64,000 nucleotides of DNA, from the NCBI GenBank assembly GCA_028281285.1, contig JANQKF010000013.1:372001-436000 (forward strand). Reading direction: 5' to 3'. Below the pieces are notes generated by a model. That model did no database searches, had not been told where the DNA came from, and saw only the letters and a list, made by a program, of their open reading frames with translations. The DNA comes from Cyclobacteriaceae bacterium. GTDB taxonomy: Bacteria > Bacteroidota > Bacteroidia > Cytophagales > Cyclobacteriaceae. The position numbers and the translations under genes are program-made. Below are positions 1 to 9,553 of this stretch, piece by piece. Each line of letters opens with the position of its first letter. Positions within the stretch are counted from its first letter, which is position 1.

Positions 1-110
1 ACAAAGGGCTTGACATAATCCAACCAAATCTGCTGACCTGAAGACTCAAACCCAGTCGGAGAAGCGTTATTAAGATACTTTACGAGGAATTCTCTACTCT
101 TCTTGTCCAT
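1..110 (-). CDS. M42 family metallopeptidase, N-terminal fragment (cut by window edge)
   Basis: Only the first 36 codons lie in the window; the gene runs off the left edge. The reading begins MDKKSREFLVKYLNNASPTG and continues FESSGQ, with the SPTGFE segment that opens M42 (glutamyl aminopeptidase / endoglucanase-like) peptidases. Members of the family are cytoplasmic, dinuclear-metal aminopeptidases that form large tetrahedral complexes; the metal ligands would lie outside the window. The ATG sits one base beyond the stop codon of the SDR gene, so the two are almost certainly co-transcribed. The assignment rests on a short N-terminus and on the conserved opening motif, so it is probable rather than certain. 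Confidence 0.7.
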   Translation of the reverse strand, partial: MDKKSREFLVKYLNNASPTGFESSGQQIWLDYVKPF

Positions 111-111
111 G

Positions 112-810
112 TTAAATACTCTTGGTTATCCCACCATCCACTTTAATATTCTCTCCCGAAATATAGGCACCTCCCGCTGACGCGAGAAAGGCCACGGTTT
201 TTCCAATTTCTTCGGTTGTTCCAGGTCTACCCAAAGGAATTTGTTGCCGGATTTCGTCTGTAACGGGATAACTTTCAATAAATCCCGGCAAGACATTATT
301 CATTCTGATGTTTTTAGGTCCATATTCTTCAGCATAGAGCTTAGTAAAACTTGCCAGGGCCGTTCTCATAACTGATGAAACAGGAAAGGAGAGTGACGGC
401 TCAAAAGCTGCAAATGTGGATATATTAATAATAGAACCTCCACCTTGTGACTCCATAATAGGAGTCACCATCCGTGCCATTCTAATCACATTCATCAATA
501 CTAAATCACTACCTGTTTGCCAATCGACATCCGAAATTTCAAGAAGTTGACCTTTTGGAGGGTGACCAGTATTATTCACCAACACATCAATTCTCCCATA
601 TTCCCGCATGGCAAGATCGACAGCTCTCTTCAAGTCGATTTCATTAGTTACCGAGCCCTTGAGCCCTACACCTCCCAATTCTTTAGACAGGTTTGATGCG
701 TCCTCGGAACGCGACATCAGGACCAAACTAAAACCGTCTTCGGAAAGCGCTTTTGCACATGCTGCCCCCATACCTTTGCCGGCAGCAGTAATTAATGCCA
801 CTTTATTCAT
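112..810 (-). CDS. Atypical short-chain dehydrogenase/reductase (SDR) family protein
   Basis: A 232-residue protein of the usual SDR length with a Rossmann fold: cofactor loop TAAGKGMG at residues 8-15, NNTG at 79-82, the serine strand SIINIS ending at S131, and the C-terminal PGF and DGG motifs. The position that normally carries the catalytic YxxxK reads SSVMR (residues 145-149), so Tyr is Ser and Lys is Arg. Related SDR-like proteins with this PVSS..R.AL pattern exist, so this looks like a subgroup property and not damage; whether it is an active oxidoreductase is unclear. It lies between a carboxyltransferase gene (2 bp upstream) and an M42 peptidase (1 bp downstream) in one operon. The substrate is unknown. 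Confidence 0.85.
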   Translation of the reverse strand: MNKVALITAAGKGMGAACAKALSEDGFSLVLMSRSEDASNLSKELGGVGLKGSVTNEIDLKRAVDLAMREYGRIDVLVNNTGHPPKGQLLEISDVDWQTGSDLVLMNVIRMARMVTPIMESQGGGSIINISTFAAFEPSLSFPVSSVMRTALASFTKLYAEEYGPKNIRMNNVLPGFIESYPVTDEIRQQIPLGRPGTTEEIGKTVAFLASAGGAYISGENIKVDGGITKSI

Positions 811-812
811 AC

Positions 813-2399
813 CTATAGTGGAATATTGCCATGTTTCTTTTTAGGTAATTTATCTACCTTGTTCTCCAGCATCTTGAATGCTTTGATCAACTTGATTCTG
901 GTGTTCTCCGGAACAATTACCTCATCTATAAAACCTCTTCGCGCGGCTCTATAAGGATTAGCAAACTTACTTGTATAGTCGTCTACTTTCTCCTGAAGTT
1001 TTTCTTCCGGGTTTTCGGATTCAGCAATTTCTTTTCTAAAGATGATTTCAGCAGCTCCTTTTGCACCCATTACTGCAATCTCAGCAGTAGGCCAGGCGTA
1101 ATTCATATCAGCACCAATGTGCTTGGAATTCATTACATCATATGCTCCGCCATATGCCTTTCGAGTAATCACGGTGATTCTAGGTACTGTGGCTTCAGAA
1201 AATGCGTACAGCAGTTTTGCACCATTGGTGATAATGGCATTCCATTCCTGATCAGTACCTGGCAAAAATCCGGGAACATCTTCGAGCACTAAAAGTGGTA
1301 CGTTAAAACTATCACAGAATCTCACGAATCTTGCGCCCTTAACACTGGCGTCAATATCCAAGACCCCAGCCAAAGAAGCCGGCTGGTTGCCGACAATACC
1401 TATACTTCTTCCTCCTAGTCTTGCAAAACCAACTACGATATTCTCAGCATAGTTCTTGTGCACCTCAAAGAACGACCCTTCATCCACAATTCCATCAATC
1501 ACATCTCGCATGTCATAAGGTTGATTAGGATTGTCAGGCACAATATCATTCAAAGAGACTCGTGTTTCATCCGATAAGTTGTACTCATACACCGGTGCAT
1601 CATCTTCACAATTCTGAGGAATGTATGAAAGTAATTTCTTTACATCTTCAATGCATTTTGCATCATTGGCCGATGTGAAATGGGTGACTCCACTCTTTGT
1701 GCTATGCGTGCTTGCCCCTCCAAGTTCCTCAGACGTCACTTCTTCTTGCGTAACCGTCTTCACCACATTAGGCCCGGTAACAAACATATATGAAGTGTTC
1801 TCTACCATGAATATAAAGTCCGTTATGGCAGGAGAATACACAGCTCCGCCTGCACATGGCCCCATCACTGCCGAGATCTGAGGCACCACTCCTGACGCCA
1901 AAGTGTTTCGATAAAAAATATCTGCATAACCGCCTAAGCTCACTACACCTTCCTGAATTCTGGCACCTCCGGAATCATTAAGCCCTACTACTGGAGCTCC
2001 GTTCTTCATAGCCATATCCATGATTTTGCAAATTTTTTCGGCATGTGTCTCACTTAAGGAACCACCAAAAACTGTAAAATCCTGGCTATAAACATAGGTA
2101 AGTCTCCCGTTGACTTGTCCATATCCTGTCACCACTCCGTCACCCAGATACTGCTCCTTATCCAACCCAAAATCCGTACTGCGATGAGTCACAAACTTTC
2201 CAATCTCTTCGAAGGTGCCTTCGTCAACCAATAAGGCTATTCGCTCTCTTGCTGTTAGCTTTCCTTTCTTATGCTGAGATTCAATTCTCCTTTCTCCTCC
2301 ACCCAACAGCGCTTCTTGATTCTTCTTCTTTAAGAGTTCCAGTTTCTCTTCTTTAGAGAGTATTTTTTGTTCCGTTTGTGCGATGTTATTCTCTGCCAT
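813..2399 (-). CDS. pccB: Acyl-CoA carboxylase carboxyltransferase subunit (propionyl/methylmalonyl-CoA type)
   Basis: A 528-residue carboxyltransferase that moves CO2 between carboxybiotin and an acyl-CoA, typically propionyl-CoA, giving methylmalonyl-CoA. The N-terminal crotonase-like half shows [11 protein letters not shown] (residues 141-151) and [12 protein letters not shown]; the C-terminal half shows [15 protein letters not shown] and [19 protein letters not shown], all typical of the PccB/Mmd family. An open frame extends 45 codons further upstream, but that extension is low-complexity, runs into the divergent ppx promoter region and would put the -10-like box inside the gene. The ATG at 2399 (MAENNIAQ) is therefore preferred. 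It heads the operon with the SDR and M42 genes. The biotin carrier at 40867 could be a partner, but it is encoded far away. Acyl chain specificity is not proven. Confidence 0.93.
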   Translation of the reverse strand: MAENNIAQTEQKILSKEEKLELLKKKNQEALLGGGERRIESQHKKGKLTARERIALLVDEGTFEEIGKFVTHRSTDFGLDKEQYLGDGVVTGYGQVNGRLTYVYSQDFTVFGGSLSETHAEKICKIMDMAMKNGAPVVGLNDSGGARIQEGVVSLGGYADIFYRNTLASGVVPQISAVMGPCAGGAVYSPAITDFIFMVENTSYMFVTGPNVVKTVTQEEVTSEELGGASTHSTKSGVTHFTSANDAKCIEDVKKLLSYIPQNCEDDAPVYEYNLSDETRVSLNDIVPDNPNQPYDMRDVIDGIVDEGSFFEVHKNYAENIVVGFARLGGRSIGIVGNQPASLAGVLDIDASVKGARFVRFCDSFNVPLLVLEDVPGFLPGTDQEWNAIITNGAKLLYAFSEATVPRITVITRKAYGGAYDVMNSKHIGADMNYAWPTAEIAVMGAKGAAEIIFRKEIAESENPEEKLQEKVDDYTSKFANPYRAARRGFIDEVIVPENTRIKLIKAFKMLENKVDKLPKKKHGNIPL

Positions 2400-2419
2400 C
2401 CCTACTTTTTTAGCGTTGT

Positions 2420-2427
2420 CAAATATA
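2420..2427 (-). promoter_or_regulatory. Candidate -7 box for the pccB operon
   Basis: On the minus strand this reads TATATTTG, a match to the Bacteroidota -7 consensus TAnnTTTG, ending 20 bp before the pccB ATG. No TTG lies at the expected 19-21 bp upstream, so the match is partial. Confidence 0.4.
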
Positions 2428-2480
2428 GAGAGCCCTCCACAAAAAAAGAACCCACAATTGACTAAATAAAGACTTGTGAT

Positions 2481-2509
2481 TTGACATTCACCGATATCTC
2501 TTATCTTGC
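2481..2509 (+). promoter_or_regulatory. Candidate promoter for ppx
   Basis: TTG at 2481-2483 followed after 18 bp by TATCTTG, one mismatch from TAnnTTTG, about 19 bp before the ATG of the phosphatase gene. It lies in the short divergent region shared with pccB. Confidence 0.35.
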
Positions 2510-2527
2510 GCCATTCTTTTAAAGAAT

Positions 2528-3466
2528 ATGCCAAAAACTGCGATTATAGACTTGGGGACGAACACTTTCCACCTCTTCATTGCCGAAGTAAGTGGTAAAA
2601 ACCTTCGTACTCTTTACAAGGAAAAAATTGCAGTCAAAATTGGGCGCAATGGAATTAGTAGGGGAAAAATTGCAGCGGATGCCCAGAAGCGAGCACTTCA
2701 TGCGCTGAAGATTTTCAAAAACGTCATCGATCAATTTGGTGTTGATGACGTCAGAGGTGTGGCCACAAGTGCTATAAGAAATGCCAAAAATGGTCAGGAA
2801 CTTCTGGACAAAATCAAAGAATCAACCGGAATCAAAATTGAGGTAATAAGCGGTGATCGGGAAGCTGAACTAATTTACTTTGGCGTCAAAGCAGCGATAA
2901 AATTGAAATCCAGGCCACAGCTTATCATGGATATTGGAGGTGGTAGTGTCGAGTTTATTATTGGAAACGATACCGAAATCCTATGGAAGCAGAGTTTTGA
3001 AATAGGAGCCCAACGGCTACTGGACCGATTTCATAAGGTCGATCCAATCCAAGAAGACTCAATTGTTGAAATGAATAGTTTTCTGGAGATTGAACTGGCA
3101 GATCTCATCGAAGCCATTCGTGAATACAACCCTACAGGCTTGATCGGTTGTTCGGGAACATTTGACACTTTGAAGGAGATTTATTTTAGTGCAAATAAAT
3201 TGGAAGCATCATCTGATTCAAGATACTTCGTCTTACCAAAACAGGCCTATAATACCATCCATCTGGATCTTGTCACAAAAAACAGGCAAGAGAGATTGTC
3301 TATTCCAGGTATGGTAACCATGCGTGTGGATATGATCGTAGTGGCCAGTAGTCTGATTAACTTTGTATTGAGATTTATGGATATTCCTGAAATTGTCTCT
3401 TGCACATTTGCCTTAAAGGAAGGTGTACTTTTTCATAATAATGAAGGTGCGACAATTATCAACTAG
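2528..3466 (+). CDS. Ppx/GppA family phosphatase (exopolyphosphatase-like)
   Basis: A 312-residue protein of the ASKHA ATPase-like fold. Phosphate-binding motif 1 is [13 protein letters not shown] (residues 5-17), the acidic segment [15 protein letters not shown] (105-119) carries the glutamates expected in catalysis, and the second glycine-rich loop is [10 protein letters not shown] (134-143). The family hydrolyses terminal phosphates of polyphosphate or of pppGpp. At about 310 residues it is the short form, lacking the C-terminal HD-like domain of E. coli Ppx/GppA, so polyphosphate versus pppGpp preference cannot be read from the sequence. It is followed 6 bp later by the dehydrogenase gene and probably shares its transcript. 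It is divergent from pccB. Confidence 0.9.
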   Translation: MPKTAIIDLGTNTFHLFIAEVSGKNLRTLYKEKIAVKIGRNGISRGKIAADAQKRALHALKIFKNVIDQFGVDDVRGVATSAIRNAKNGQELLDKIKESTGIKIEVISGDREAELIYFGVKAAIKLKSRPQLIMDIGGGSVEFIIGNDTEILWKQSFEIGAQRLLDRFHKVDPIQEDSIVEMNSFLEIELADLIEAIREYNPTGLIGCSGTFDTLKEIYFSANKLEASSDSRYFVLPKQAYNTIHLDLVTKNRQERLSIPGMVTMRVDMIVVASSLINFVLRFMDIPEIVSCTFALKEGVLFHNNEGATIIN

Positions 3467-3472
3467 CTGAGT

Positions 3473-4549
3473 TTGACTAGAACGTTTACATACGAAGAGC
3501 TTTTTTCATTTACAGTCTCCATTTTTAAGGAGATTGGTTGCCCTCAGAAAGATGCCATAACAGCAAGCAGGGTCTTGCTTTCAGCGGACTTGAGAGGGGT
3601 TGATTCTCACGGAGTTGCTCGATTGAGCGGATATATTAGGCTATGGGAGAAGGGTCGCATCAATGCAAAACCACAAATCAAAGTAGTTCATGAAACTCCT
3701 AGCACAGCAACAATTGATGGAGATGCAGGTCTGGGGCTTGTAGTGGCACCCACTGCTATGGAATTAGCAATGGAAAAAGCATATGACGTGGGCTCAGGAT
3801 GGGTATCAGTCAAAAATTCGAATCATTATGGTATAGCGGGCTATCACTCACTTATGGCCACAACGAAGGACATGATTGGCATATCAATGACGAATGCCAG
3901 CCCGTTGGTAGCACCTACATTTTCGAAAGAACGCTTGTTGGGAACAAACCCCATCGCTGTTGCGATTCCAGCCGGTGAAGAACCTCCTTTTGTGGGTGAT
4001 ATGGCCACAACCACCGCAGCGAATGGAAAGCTTGAAATTCTTCAACGAAAAGGATCAGAAGCACCCTACGGTTGGATTCAGGATTCTGACGGTCAACCCA
4101 CCACAAATTCATTTGGTGTGAAAGATGGAGGAGCGTTACTTCCACTCGGTGGAGATAGAGAGCATGGCAGTCATAAGGGATATATTCTTGGATCCGTGGT
4201 GGACATCTTTTCAGCGGTTTTGTCTGGTGCTAATTATGGTCCGTGGGTTCCTCCTTTCGTGAGTTTTCTGGAACCCTCGCAAAACCCCGTTGGGGAAGGG
4301 CTTGGGCATTTCTTTGGTGCCATGAGAATTGATGCATTTCGACCCGCACAGGAGTTTAAAGACAACATGGATCAATGGATAAGAAGGTTTCGTGACTCTG
4401 AACCCGTTGATCCGGATCAAAACGTTATTATTCCGGGCGATCCTGAACGAGCTCTTGAATTAGAACGTAAGAGGAATGGTATACCCCTTTTAATGACTGT
4501 TGTGGAAGATCTTTATAGTCTTTCCGAAAAGTTCGGTATCGGTCTATAG
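3473..4549 (+). CDS. Ldh family (type-2 malate/L-lactate/ureidoglycolate) oxidoreductase
   Basis: A 358-residue NAD(P)-dependent 2-hydroxyacid dehydrogenase of the malate/L-lactate dehydrogenase-2 family, which is unrelated to classical LDH. Signature segments are RGVDSHGVARLSGYIRLW (residues 41-58), with the conserved Asp-Ser-His, and KNSNHYGIAGYH (114-125), followed by TNPIAVAIPAG. The only reasonable start is a TTG at 3473, giving (M)TRTFTYEEL at the normal family N-terminus; the gap to the preceding stop is 6 bp. Its last 6 bases overlap the convergent beta-barrel gene, so there is no room for a terminator between them. Which 2-ketoacid it uses (malate, lactate, ureidoglycolate or a sugar acid) cannot be decided. 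Confidence 0.88.
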   Translation: MTRTFTYEELFSFTVSIFKEIGCPQKDAITASRVLLSADLRGVDSHGVARLSGYIRLWEKGRINAKPQIKVVHETPSTATIDGDAGLGLVVAPTAMELAMEKAYDVGSGWVSVKNSNHYGIAGYHSLMATTKDMIGISMTNASPLVAPTFSKERLLGTNPIAVAIPAGEEPPFVGDMATTTAANGKLEILQRKGSEAPYGWIQDSDGQPTTNSFGVKDGGALLPLGGDREHGSHKGYILGSVVDIFSAVLSGANYGPWVPPFVSFLEPSQNPVGEGLGHFFGAMRIDAFRPAQEFKDNMDQWIRRFRDSEPVDPDQNVIIPGDPERALELERKRNGIPLLMTVVEDLYSLSEKFGIGL

Positions 4550-5116
4550 AACAATCCCTCCCCGCACAACTACGGCACTGCCATAGGGACTCTTAAAATT
4601 ATCATGCAGAAAGTTATACAGCACAGTGATATTGATTGAGCTATTGGCAAAAAAGGGAGTCATCATGCCACCACCAAGAAAAAGGCCGGGAACCCATTCT
4701 CTTTCAGTTTCATTTCCGATACCGGTACCCAATTCAACACTTATGGATTCAAATTCGGCTTGAGCAAAATAGATGTCGTCAATCTGTCGTCTACCGAATA
4801 TTCTGCCTCCGAACTGACTTGAACTAATGGAGAAACTTGGTTGACCCTGAAAATTAAAATCTCTTTCCAACCACAAGTAAGAAATGCCCACACCCATGGA
4901 GAACTCAGGAGTAAATCGATAACCTGCAATTGGAGAAACATTGAGGAATTTGAAGTCTCCAAATAAATTGAAACCAAACCCTCCTCCAAAATAGAATGGG
5001 TCGACTACGGGAGCTTCATCTTCAGTATCTTCCTGTGATTCTTCAAAATACTCCTGACCATTTGAAAGTTGGATCGCGGCCAGAATCATAATAAAAGTTA
5101 ATAGCAGTTTCTTCAT
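4544..5116 (-). CDS. Predicted outer-membrane beta-barrel protein of unknown function
   Basis: A 190-residue protein with a clear signal peptide (KKLLLTFIMILAAIQLSNGQ, cleavage expected near residue 21), then a short acidic linker and a chain of alternating hydrophobic and aromatic strands such as FGGGFGFNLFGDFKFLNVSP and SMGVGISYLW, ending in a hydrophobic C-terminal strand (VVVRGGIVL). This is the pattern of small Bacteroidota porin-like barrels. No enzymatic motif is visible. It overlaps the convergent dehydrogenase gene by 6 bp and is preceded by a hairpin that probably terminates the upstream divIC gene. The start ATG directly follows that hairpin by 15 bp. Confidence 0.7.
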   Translation of the reverse strand: MKKLLLTFIMILAAIQLSNGQEYFEESQEDTEDEAPVVDPFYFGGGFGFNLFGDFKFLNVSPIAGYRFTPEFSMGVGISYLWLERDFNFQGQPSFSISSSQFGGRIFGRRQIDDIYFAQAEFESISVELGTGIGNETEREWVPGLFLGGGMMTPFFANSSINITVLYNFLHDNFKSPYGSAVVVRGGIVL

Positions 5117-5127
5117 ATGTCTTACAA

Positions 5128-5153
5128 CGAAAAAGTCCTCAAATGAGGACTTT
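5128..5153 (-). terminator. Hairpin with T-run after divIC-like gene, inside the leader of the barrel gene
   Basis: Perfect 9-bp stem AAAGTCCTC (5132-5140) / GAGGACTTT (5145-5153) with a 4-nt loop. On the minus strand it is followed by TTTTTC. It lies 22 bp after the divIC-like stop and 15 bp before the next ATG, so it could act as a terminator or a leader attenuator. Confidence 0.7.
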
Positions 5154-5175
5154 AGTAATCAATTATTTTTGTCAC

Positions 5176-5472
5176 TTATTTGTCAACAACAACATAAAGA
5201 TCTTCTGAACGCTTCTTCATTAGATAGTTTTCTCTGGCAAACTTTTCAAGAAGCTCTGTATTGGTAGACAATTCTTCCTTCTTTTTTAGTACATCCCCCT
5301 TCTTATCCAGGTAATAGGTCTTCTGATTCTTTAGATTTTGCAGTTTACGATTGAGTTTATACTGAGAAACAAAGTCATTTGAATCAACAAAAAACATCCA
5401 TACAACAAAGAAAAGACCAAAAAGGAAATAGAAGTTCTTTATGAACCTGGGGAGCTTGGTGAAAGGCTTCAT
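5176..5472 (-). CDS. Septum formation initiator family protein (FtsB/DivIC-like)
   Basis: A 98-residue bitopic membrane protein with a basic cytoplasmic N-terminus, one membrane segment (NFYFLFGLFFVVWMFFVD, residues about 13-30) and then a heptad-like coiled coil (KLNRKLQNLKNQKTYYLDKK to about residue 75), ending in ENYLMKKRSEDLYVVV. This is the standard layout of FtsB/DivIC, which bridges FtsL and FtsQ/DivIB in the divisome. Bacteroidota usually keep this gene just downstream of eno; here a lipoprotein gene has come between them. It has a hairpin terminator downstream. No clear promoter was found in the 51 bp ahead of it, so it may be transcribed with the lipoprotein gene. Confidence 0.85.
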   Translation of the reverse strand: MKPFTKLPRFIKNFYFLFGLFFVVWMFFVDSNDFVSQYKLNRKLQNLKNQKTYYLDKKGDVLKKKEELSTNTELLEKFARENYLMKKRSEDLYVVVDK

Positions 5473-5523
5473 ACTCTAAAATTAACGAACTTTAGGATAT
5501 AAAGCCAAACCAATCTCTTGCTA

Positions 5524-6117
5524 CTAGTTATTTGGTGCTCCAGCATCCACCCAATCAGCAATGAGCTGAATTTGTCCATCAGTTAGTTGAGGACTTCCGG
5601 AGGGAGGCATTGTTTTGGCCTGTGTCCTGGCCTTGATTGCGGCAGCACTCGCACTTATTTGAGCATGACTAGCAAAAACTGTTGGTGCATTTCCACCGGC
5701 CACATGACACCCTGAGGTGGCGCATCTACTTTGAATGATAGGCAGTATTTCAGCTGAAAATGATGGAACGTTCCCTACTGATTCAACGATTCTCACTTGT
5801 AAATCTACACTACAGCTATTGGAATCTACAACTGTAATGACATGATCGCCAGCTGGAAGGCCTGTGAATATTCTGGATGTTTGAAAATCACCACCATTAA
5901 TACGGTATTCATATGGTGGTGTACCCCCCTGAGCCAGGATCGTAATAGATCCATTGGATTGACCTAAGTTTGCATCAGACTGGCTTTCGGCAACAGCCGT
6001 TACAGGATTATTCAGGCAATCGTTTGCCACCGATGGGCTGTCATCTCCTCCGCTGTCGCCACATGAGCTGAGAAAGATGAAGGGGGCAAGGAGAAGAAAT
6101 TGCAATAACTTTTTCAT
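5524..6117 (-). CDS. SprB-repeat lipoprotein with c-type-heme-like C-terminal domain
   Basis: A 197-residue predicted lipoprotein: signal sequence with lipobox LSSC and lipidated Cys19, then Gly/Asp/Ser-rich residues, a SprB-like adhesin module (about 40-110, with GGTPPYEYRINGG and LPAGDHVITVVDSNSCS), then a cytochrome-like tail. The tail has CATSGCH (C132, C137, H138), a CX4CH variant of the haem attachment motif, followed by KTMPPSG with Met170 as possible distal ligand and ADWVDAGAP at the end. Such tails are found in Planctomycete-type cytochrome domains of marine Bacteroidota. The function is unknown; an exported electron-transfer or sensory role is possible. An inverted repeat abuts its start codon. 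Confidence 0.75.
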   Translation of the reverse strand: MKKLLQFLLLAPFIFLSSCGDSGGDDSPSVANDCLNNPVTAVAESQSDANLGQSNGSITILAQGGTPPYEYRINGGDFQTSRIFTGLPAGDHVITVVDSNSCSVDLQVRIVESVGNVPSFSAEILPIIQSRCATSGCHVAGGNAPTVFASHAQISASAAAIKARTQAKTMPPSGSPQLTDGQIQLIADWVDAGAPNN

Positions 6118-6146
6118 AGTACAGTGTTTGGACTAACAACTGTACT
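6118..6146 (-). repeat. Inverted repeat directly upstream of the lipoprotein ATG
   Basis: Perfect 8-bp arms AGTACAGT (6118-6125) and ACTGTACT (6139-6146) separated by 13 bases, ending immediately at the ATG of the lipoprotein gene. It could be an operator or an mRNA hairpin at the ribosome-binding region; no T-run follows, so it is not a terminator. Confidence 0.6.
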
Positions 6147-6175
6147 GCTGAAAGATTGTTAAGGCTGCGTTATCC

Positions 6176-6204
6176 ATAAAAAAAGCCTCAGAGAACCGAG
6201 GCTT
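6176..6204 (-). terminator. Rho-independent terminator after eno
   Basis: Stem AAGCCTC (6183-6189) / GAGGCTT (6198-6204) with an 8-nt loop; read on the minus strand it is followed by a run of seven T. It ends the carA-eno transcript 20 bp after the eno stop. Confidence 0.85.
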
Positions 6205-6224
6205 TCATTAAAATCAAGTTTCTG

Positions 6225-7511
<1,287 letters not shown>

Positions 7512-8621
7512 TTATGATTTGAATAGTTTTATGAACTCGTCAAACAGGTACCTTGAATCATGTGGTCCCGGAGATGCTTCTGGGTGGTGCTGTACAGAAA
7601 ATGTTTTCTTGCCTTTCACCCGAATGCCTGCCACAGTATTGTCATTTAGATTTATATGTGTAAGCTCAACCACATCTGAATTCTCGACTTCTTCGCGTTT
7701 GACCGCAAAGCCGTGATTCTGAGAAGTCACTTCACTTCTTCCTGAAATCAAATTCTTGACAGGATGATTGAGTCCCCTGTGACCGTTGTGCATTTTGAAA
7801 GTAGGAATTCCGCATGCAAGGGAAATCACCTGATGACCTAGGCAAATTCCGAACAAAGGCTTGTCGGTTTCCATGATTTTCTTTGTCGTTTCAATCGCAT
7901 AATCCATTGCTGATGGATCACCGGGTCCATTGGATAGAAAGTAACCGTCAGGCTCCCAACTTTCCATTTCTTCAAATGACGTCTTTGCATTGAAAACTTT
8001 GAGATAGCACCCTCTTTCAGCCAAATTTTTGAGAATGCTCTTTTTAACTCCGATATCAAGAACCGCTACTTTATAAGGGGCATTTTCATCACCCATAAAA
8101 TAAGGTTCTTTTGTACTGACAAAGGAAGCAAGCTCTAAGCCATCCATATTCGGCACCTCGTCCAGACTTTTCTTGAGATCAGAAATGTCGATATCCTCAG
8201 AACAGATGATCGCATTCATCGCGCCTTGATCTCGTATATGACGAACCAACAAGCGGGTATCCAATTCAGATATTCCCACAATATTGCTCTTTTCAAGATA
8301 CTCCTGCAATGACCCATCACCGGTCTTTCTGCTAAAGTCCTCGGAAAATGTATTTACTACTAGCCCTCTGATCTTTGGTGAGTCAGATTCCTGTTCATCA
8401 TCCTCTACTCCATAATTTCCAATATGGGAGGTGGTATTTACCACAATCTGTCCATAATACGAGGGGTCGGTGTAGATTTCCTGATAGCCAGTCATTCCGG
8501 TGTTAAAGCAAATTTCACCGCCAGCTATCCCAATTTTTCCTATCGCAATTCCTTCAAATTTTAAACCGTCTTCAAGAAGGAGAATTGCCTTTCTTTTTTC
8601 GTGGGATTTTTCTGTAGACAT
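7512..8621 (-). CDS. carA: Carbamoyl-phosphate synthase small (glutaminase) subunit
   Basis: A 369-residue glutamine amidotransferase subunit that releases ammonia from glutamine for carbamoyl phosphate synthesis (arginine and pyrimidine pathways). The N-terminal CPSase small-chain domain shows LLEDGLKFEGIAIG and GMTGYQEIYTDPSYYGQI; the class I amidotransferase domain shows FLSNGPGDPS, nucleophile Cys in FGICLGHQVISLACG, and the catalytic His-Glu in VQHHPEASPGPHDS. Family length is normal. The large subunit carB is not in the window. A well-matched promoter lies 34 bp upstream, and eno follows in the same transcript. Confidence 0.97.
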   Translation of the reverse strand: MSTEKSHEKRKAILLLEDGLKFEGIAIGKIGIAGGEICFNTGMTGYQEIYTDPSYYGQIVVNTTSHIGNYGVEDDEQESDSPKIRGLVVNTFSEDFSRKTGDGSLQEYLEKSNIVGISELDTRLLVRHIRDQGAMNAIICSEDIDISDLKKSLDEVPNMDGLELASFVSTKEPYFMGDENAPYKVAVLDIGVKKSILKNLAERGCYLKVFNAKTSFEEMESWEPDGYFLSNGPGDPSAMDYAIETTKKIMETDKPLFGICLGHQVISLACGIPTFKMHNGHRGLNHPVKNLISGRSEVTSQNHGFAVKREEVENSDVVELTHINLNDNTVAGIRVKGKKTFSVQHHPEASPGPHDSRYLFDEFIKLFKS

Positions 8622-8654
8622 GTAGGTTGATTAGTACGACTTATTCGAGTTGTG

Positions 8655-8684
8655 CAAAAGTAAATAAAAAAGAGATTCTGTCAA
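8655..8684 (-). promoter_or_regulatory. Bacteroidota-type promoter for carA-eno
   Basis: On the minus strand: TTG (8682-8684), exactly 19 bp spacer, then TACTTTTG (8655-8662), a full match to TTG-N19-TAnnTTTG. The leader to the carA ATG is about 27 nt after the expected start site. Confidence 0.8.
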
Positions 8685-8749
8685 CCTCCAATTCTCATGT
8701 AAACAATCAAACTCACTTTAGGTTTGAGAATGCACAATGAATTATGTAC

Positions 8750-8778
8750 AAAAAAAGGAATAGACTCATGTCTATTCC
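8750..8778 (-). terminator. Terminator of the S10-spc-alpha ribosomal operon
   Basis: Perfect 9-bp stem GGAATAGAC (8757-8765) / GTCTATTCC (8770-8778) with loop TCAT. On the minus strand it is followed by seven T, 35 bp after the rplQ stop. Confidence 0.9.
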
Positions 8779-8812
8779 CTTAATATCTGTAACTAAGAAA
8801 GAAAGATAGATA

Positions 8813-9550
8813 CTACTCTTCGTCTTTCTTTTCTTCTTCGCTTTCTTCTTCAGCTGATGCTTCCGGGGTTTCCTCCACTTCTGCAGCAGGCTCTTCCGTA
8901 GCAACTTCTTCAGTTTCAGCTACTGGTTCTTCGGTAACAACCTCTTCTGCTTCCGCAGTAGGCTCTTCCACCATCTCTTCTACTTCAGCAACCGCTTCAA
9001 CTTCCTCAGTTTCTTCTGCTGCTGGTTCTTCAACCACTTCTTCAGTCTCGGCAACAGCTTCCTCAGCTGCCTCCTCAACAACATCTTCAACTACCTCCGT
9101 TGCTTCTACTGCCGGTGTAGCTTCAGTCTTCTTCTTGCCACCACGTCTGCTTCTCTTCTTCTTGGCAGGAGCTGCTTCCTGAAGGAGGTTCTCATTGTAG
9201 TCAACCAATTCGATGATGCACATCTCTGCATTGTCACCAAGTCGGTTACCTGTTCTAATGATTCGAGTATATCCTCCGGGGCGATTGGCCACTCTGTTGG
9301 CTACATCACCGAACAATTCTGTAATTGAATCCTTGTTCTGAAGATAGGAGAATACTACCCTTCTCGAGTGAGTTGTATCCGTCTTTGCTTTGGTGATCAA
9401 AGGCTCAACATACTTTCTCAACGCCTTTGCTTTCGCAACGGTAGTAGAAATCCTCTTATGCTCGATTAAAGAAGAAGCCATGTTAGAAAGCATCGCTTTT
9501 CTGTGCGGTGCTGTTCTACTCAAATGATTGAATTTCTTCCCGTGTCTCAT
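8813..9550 (-). CDS. rplQ: 50S ribosomal protein L17 with long acidic C-terminal tail
   Basis: Residues 1-125 are a normal bacterial L17 ([20 protein letters not shown] at the start, then [20 protein letters not shown] and a CIIELVDY strand), a protein of the large-subunit exit-tunnel region. It continues for about 120 more residues: a basic patch ([13 protein letters not shown], 129-141) and then a low-complexity stretch of Glu/Ala/Val/Thr with repeated [10 protein letters not shown] and VEE units, ending SEEEKKDEE. The whole is 245 residues against roughly 116-160 in most bacteria. It is the last gene of the operon, 3 bp after rpoA, and is followed by a strong terminator. The tail's role is unknown. 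Confidence 0.96.
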   Translation of the reverse strand: MRHGKKFNHLSRTAPHRKAMLSNMASSLIEHKRISTTVAKAKALRKYVEPLITKAKTDTTHSRRVVFSYLQNKDSITELFGDVANRVANRPGGYTRIIRTGNRLGDNAEMCIIELVDYNENLLQEAAPAKKKRSRRGGKKKTEATPAVEATEVVEDVVEEAAEEAVAETEEVVEEPAAEETEEVEAVAEVEEMVEEPTAEAEEVVTEEPVAETEEVATEEPAAEVEETPEASAEEESEEEKKDEE

Positions 9551-9553
9551 TAT

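Noticed and set aside
2400-2534. 45-codon N-terminal extension of pccB
   Set aside because: The extension covers the divergent promoter region and a -7 box; MAENNIAQ at 2399 fits normal family length.
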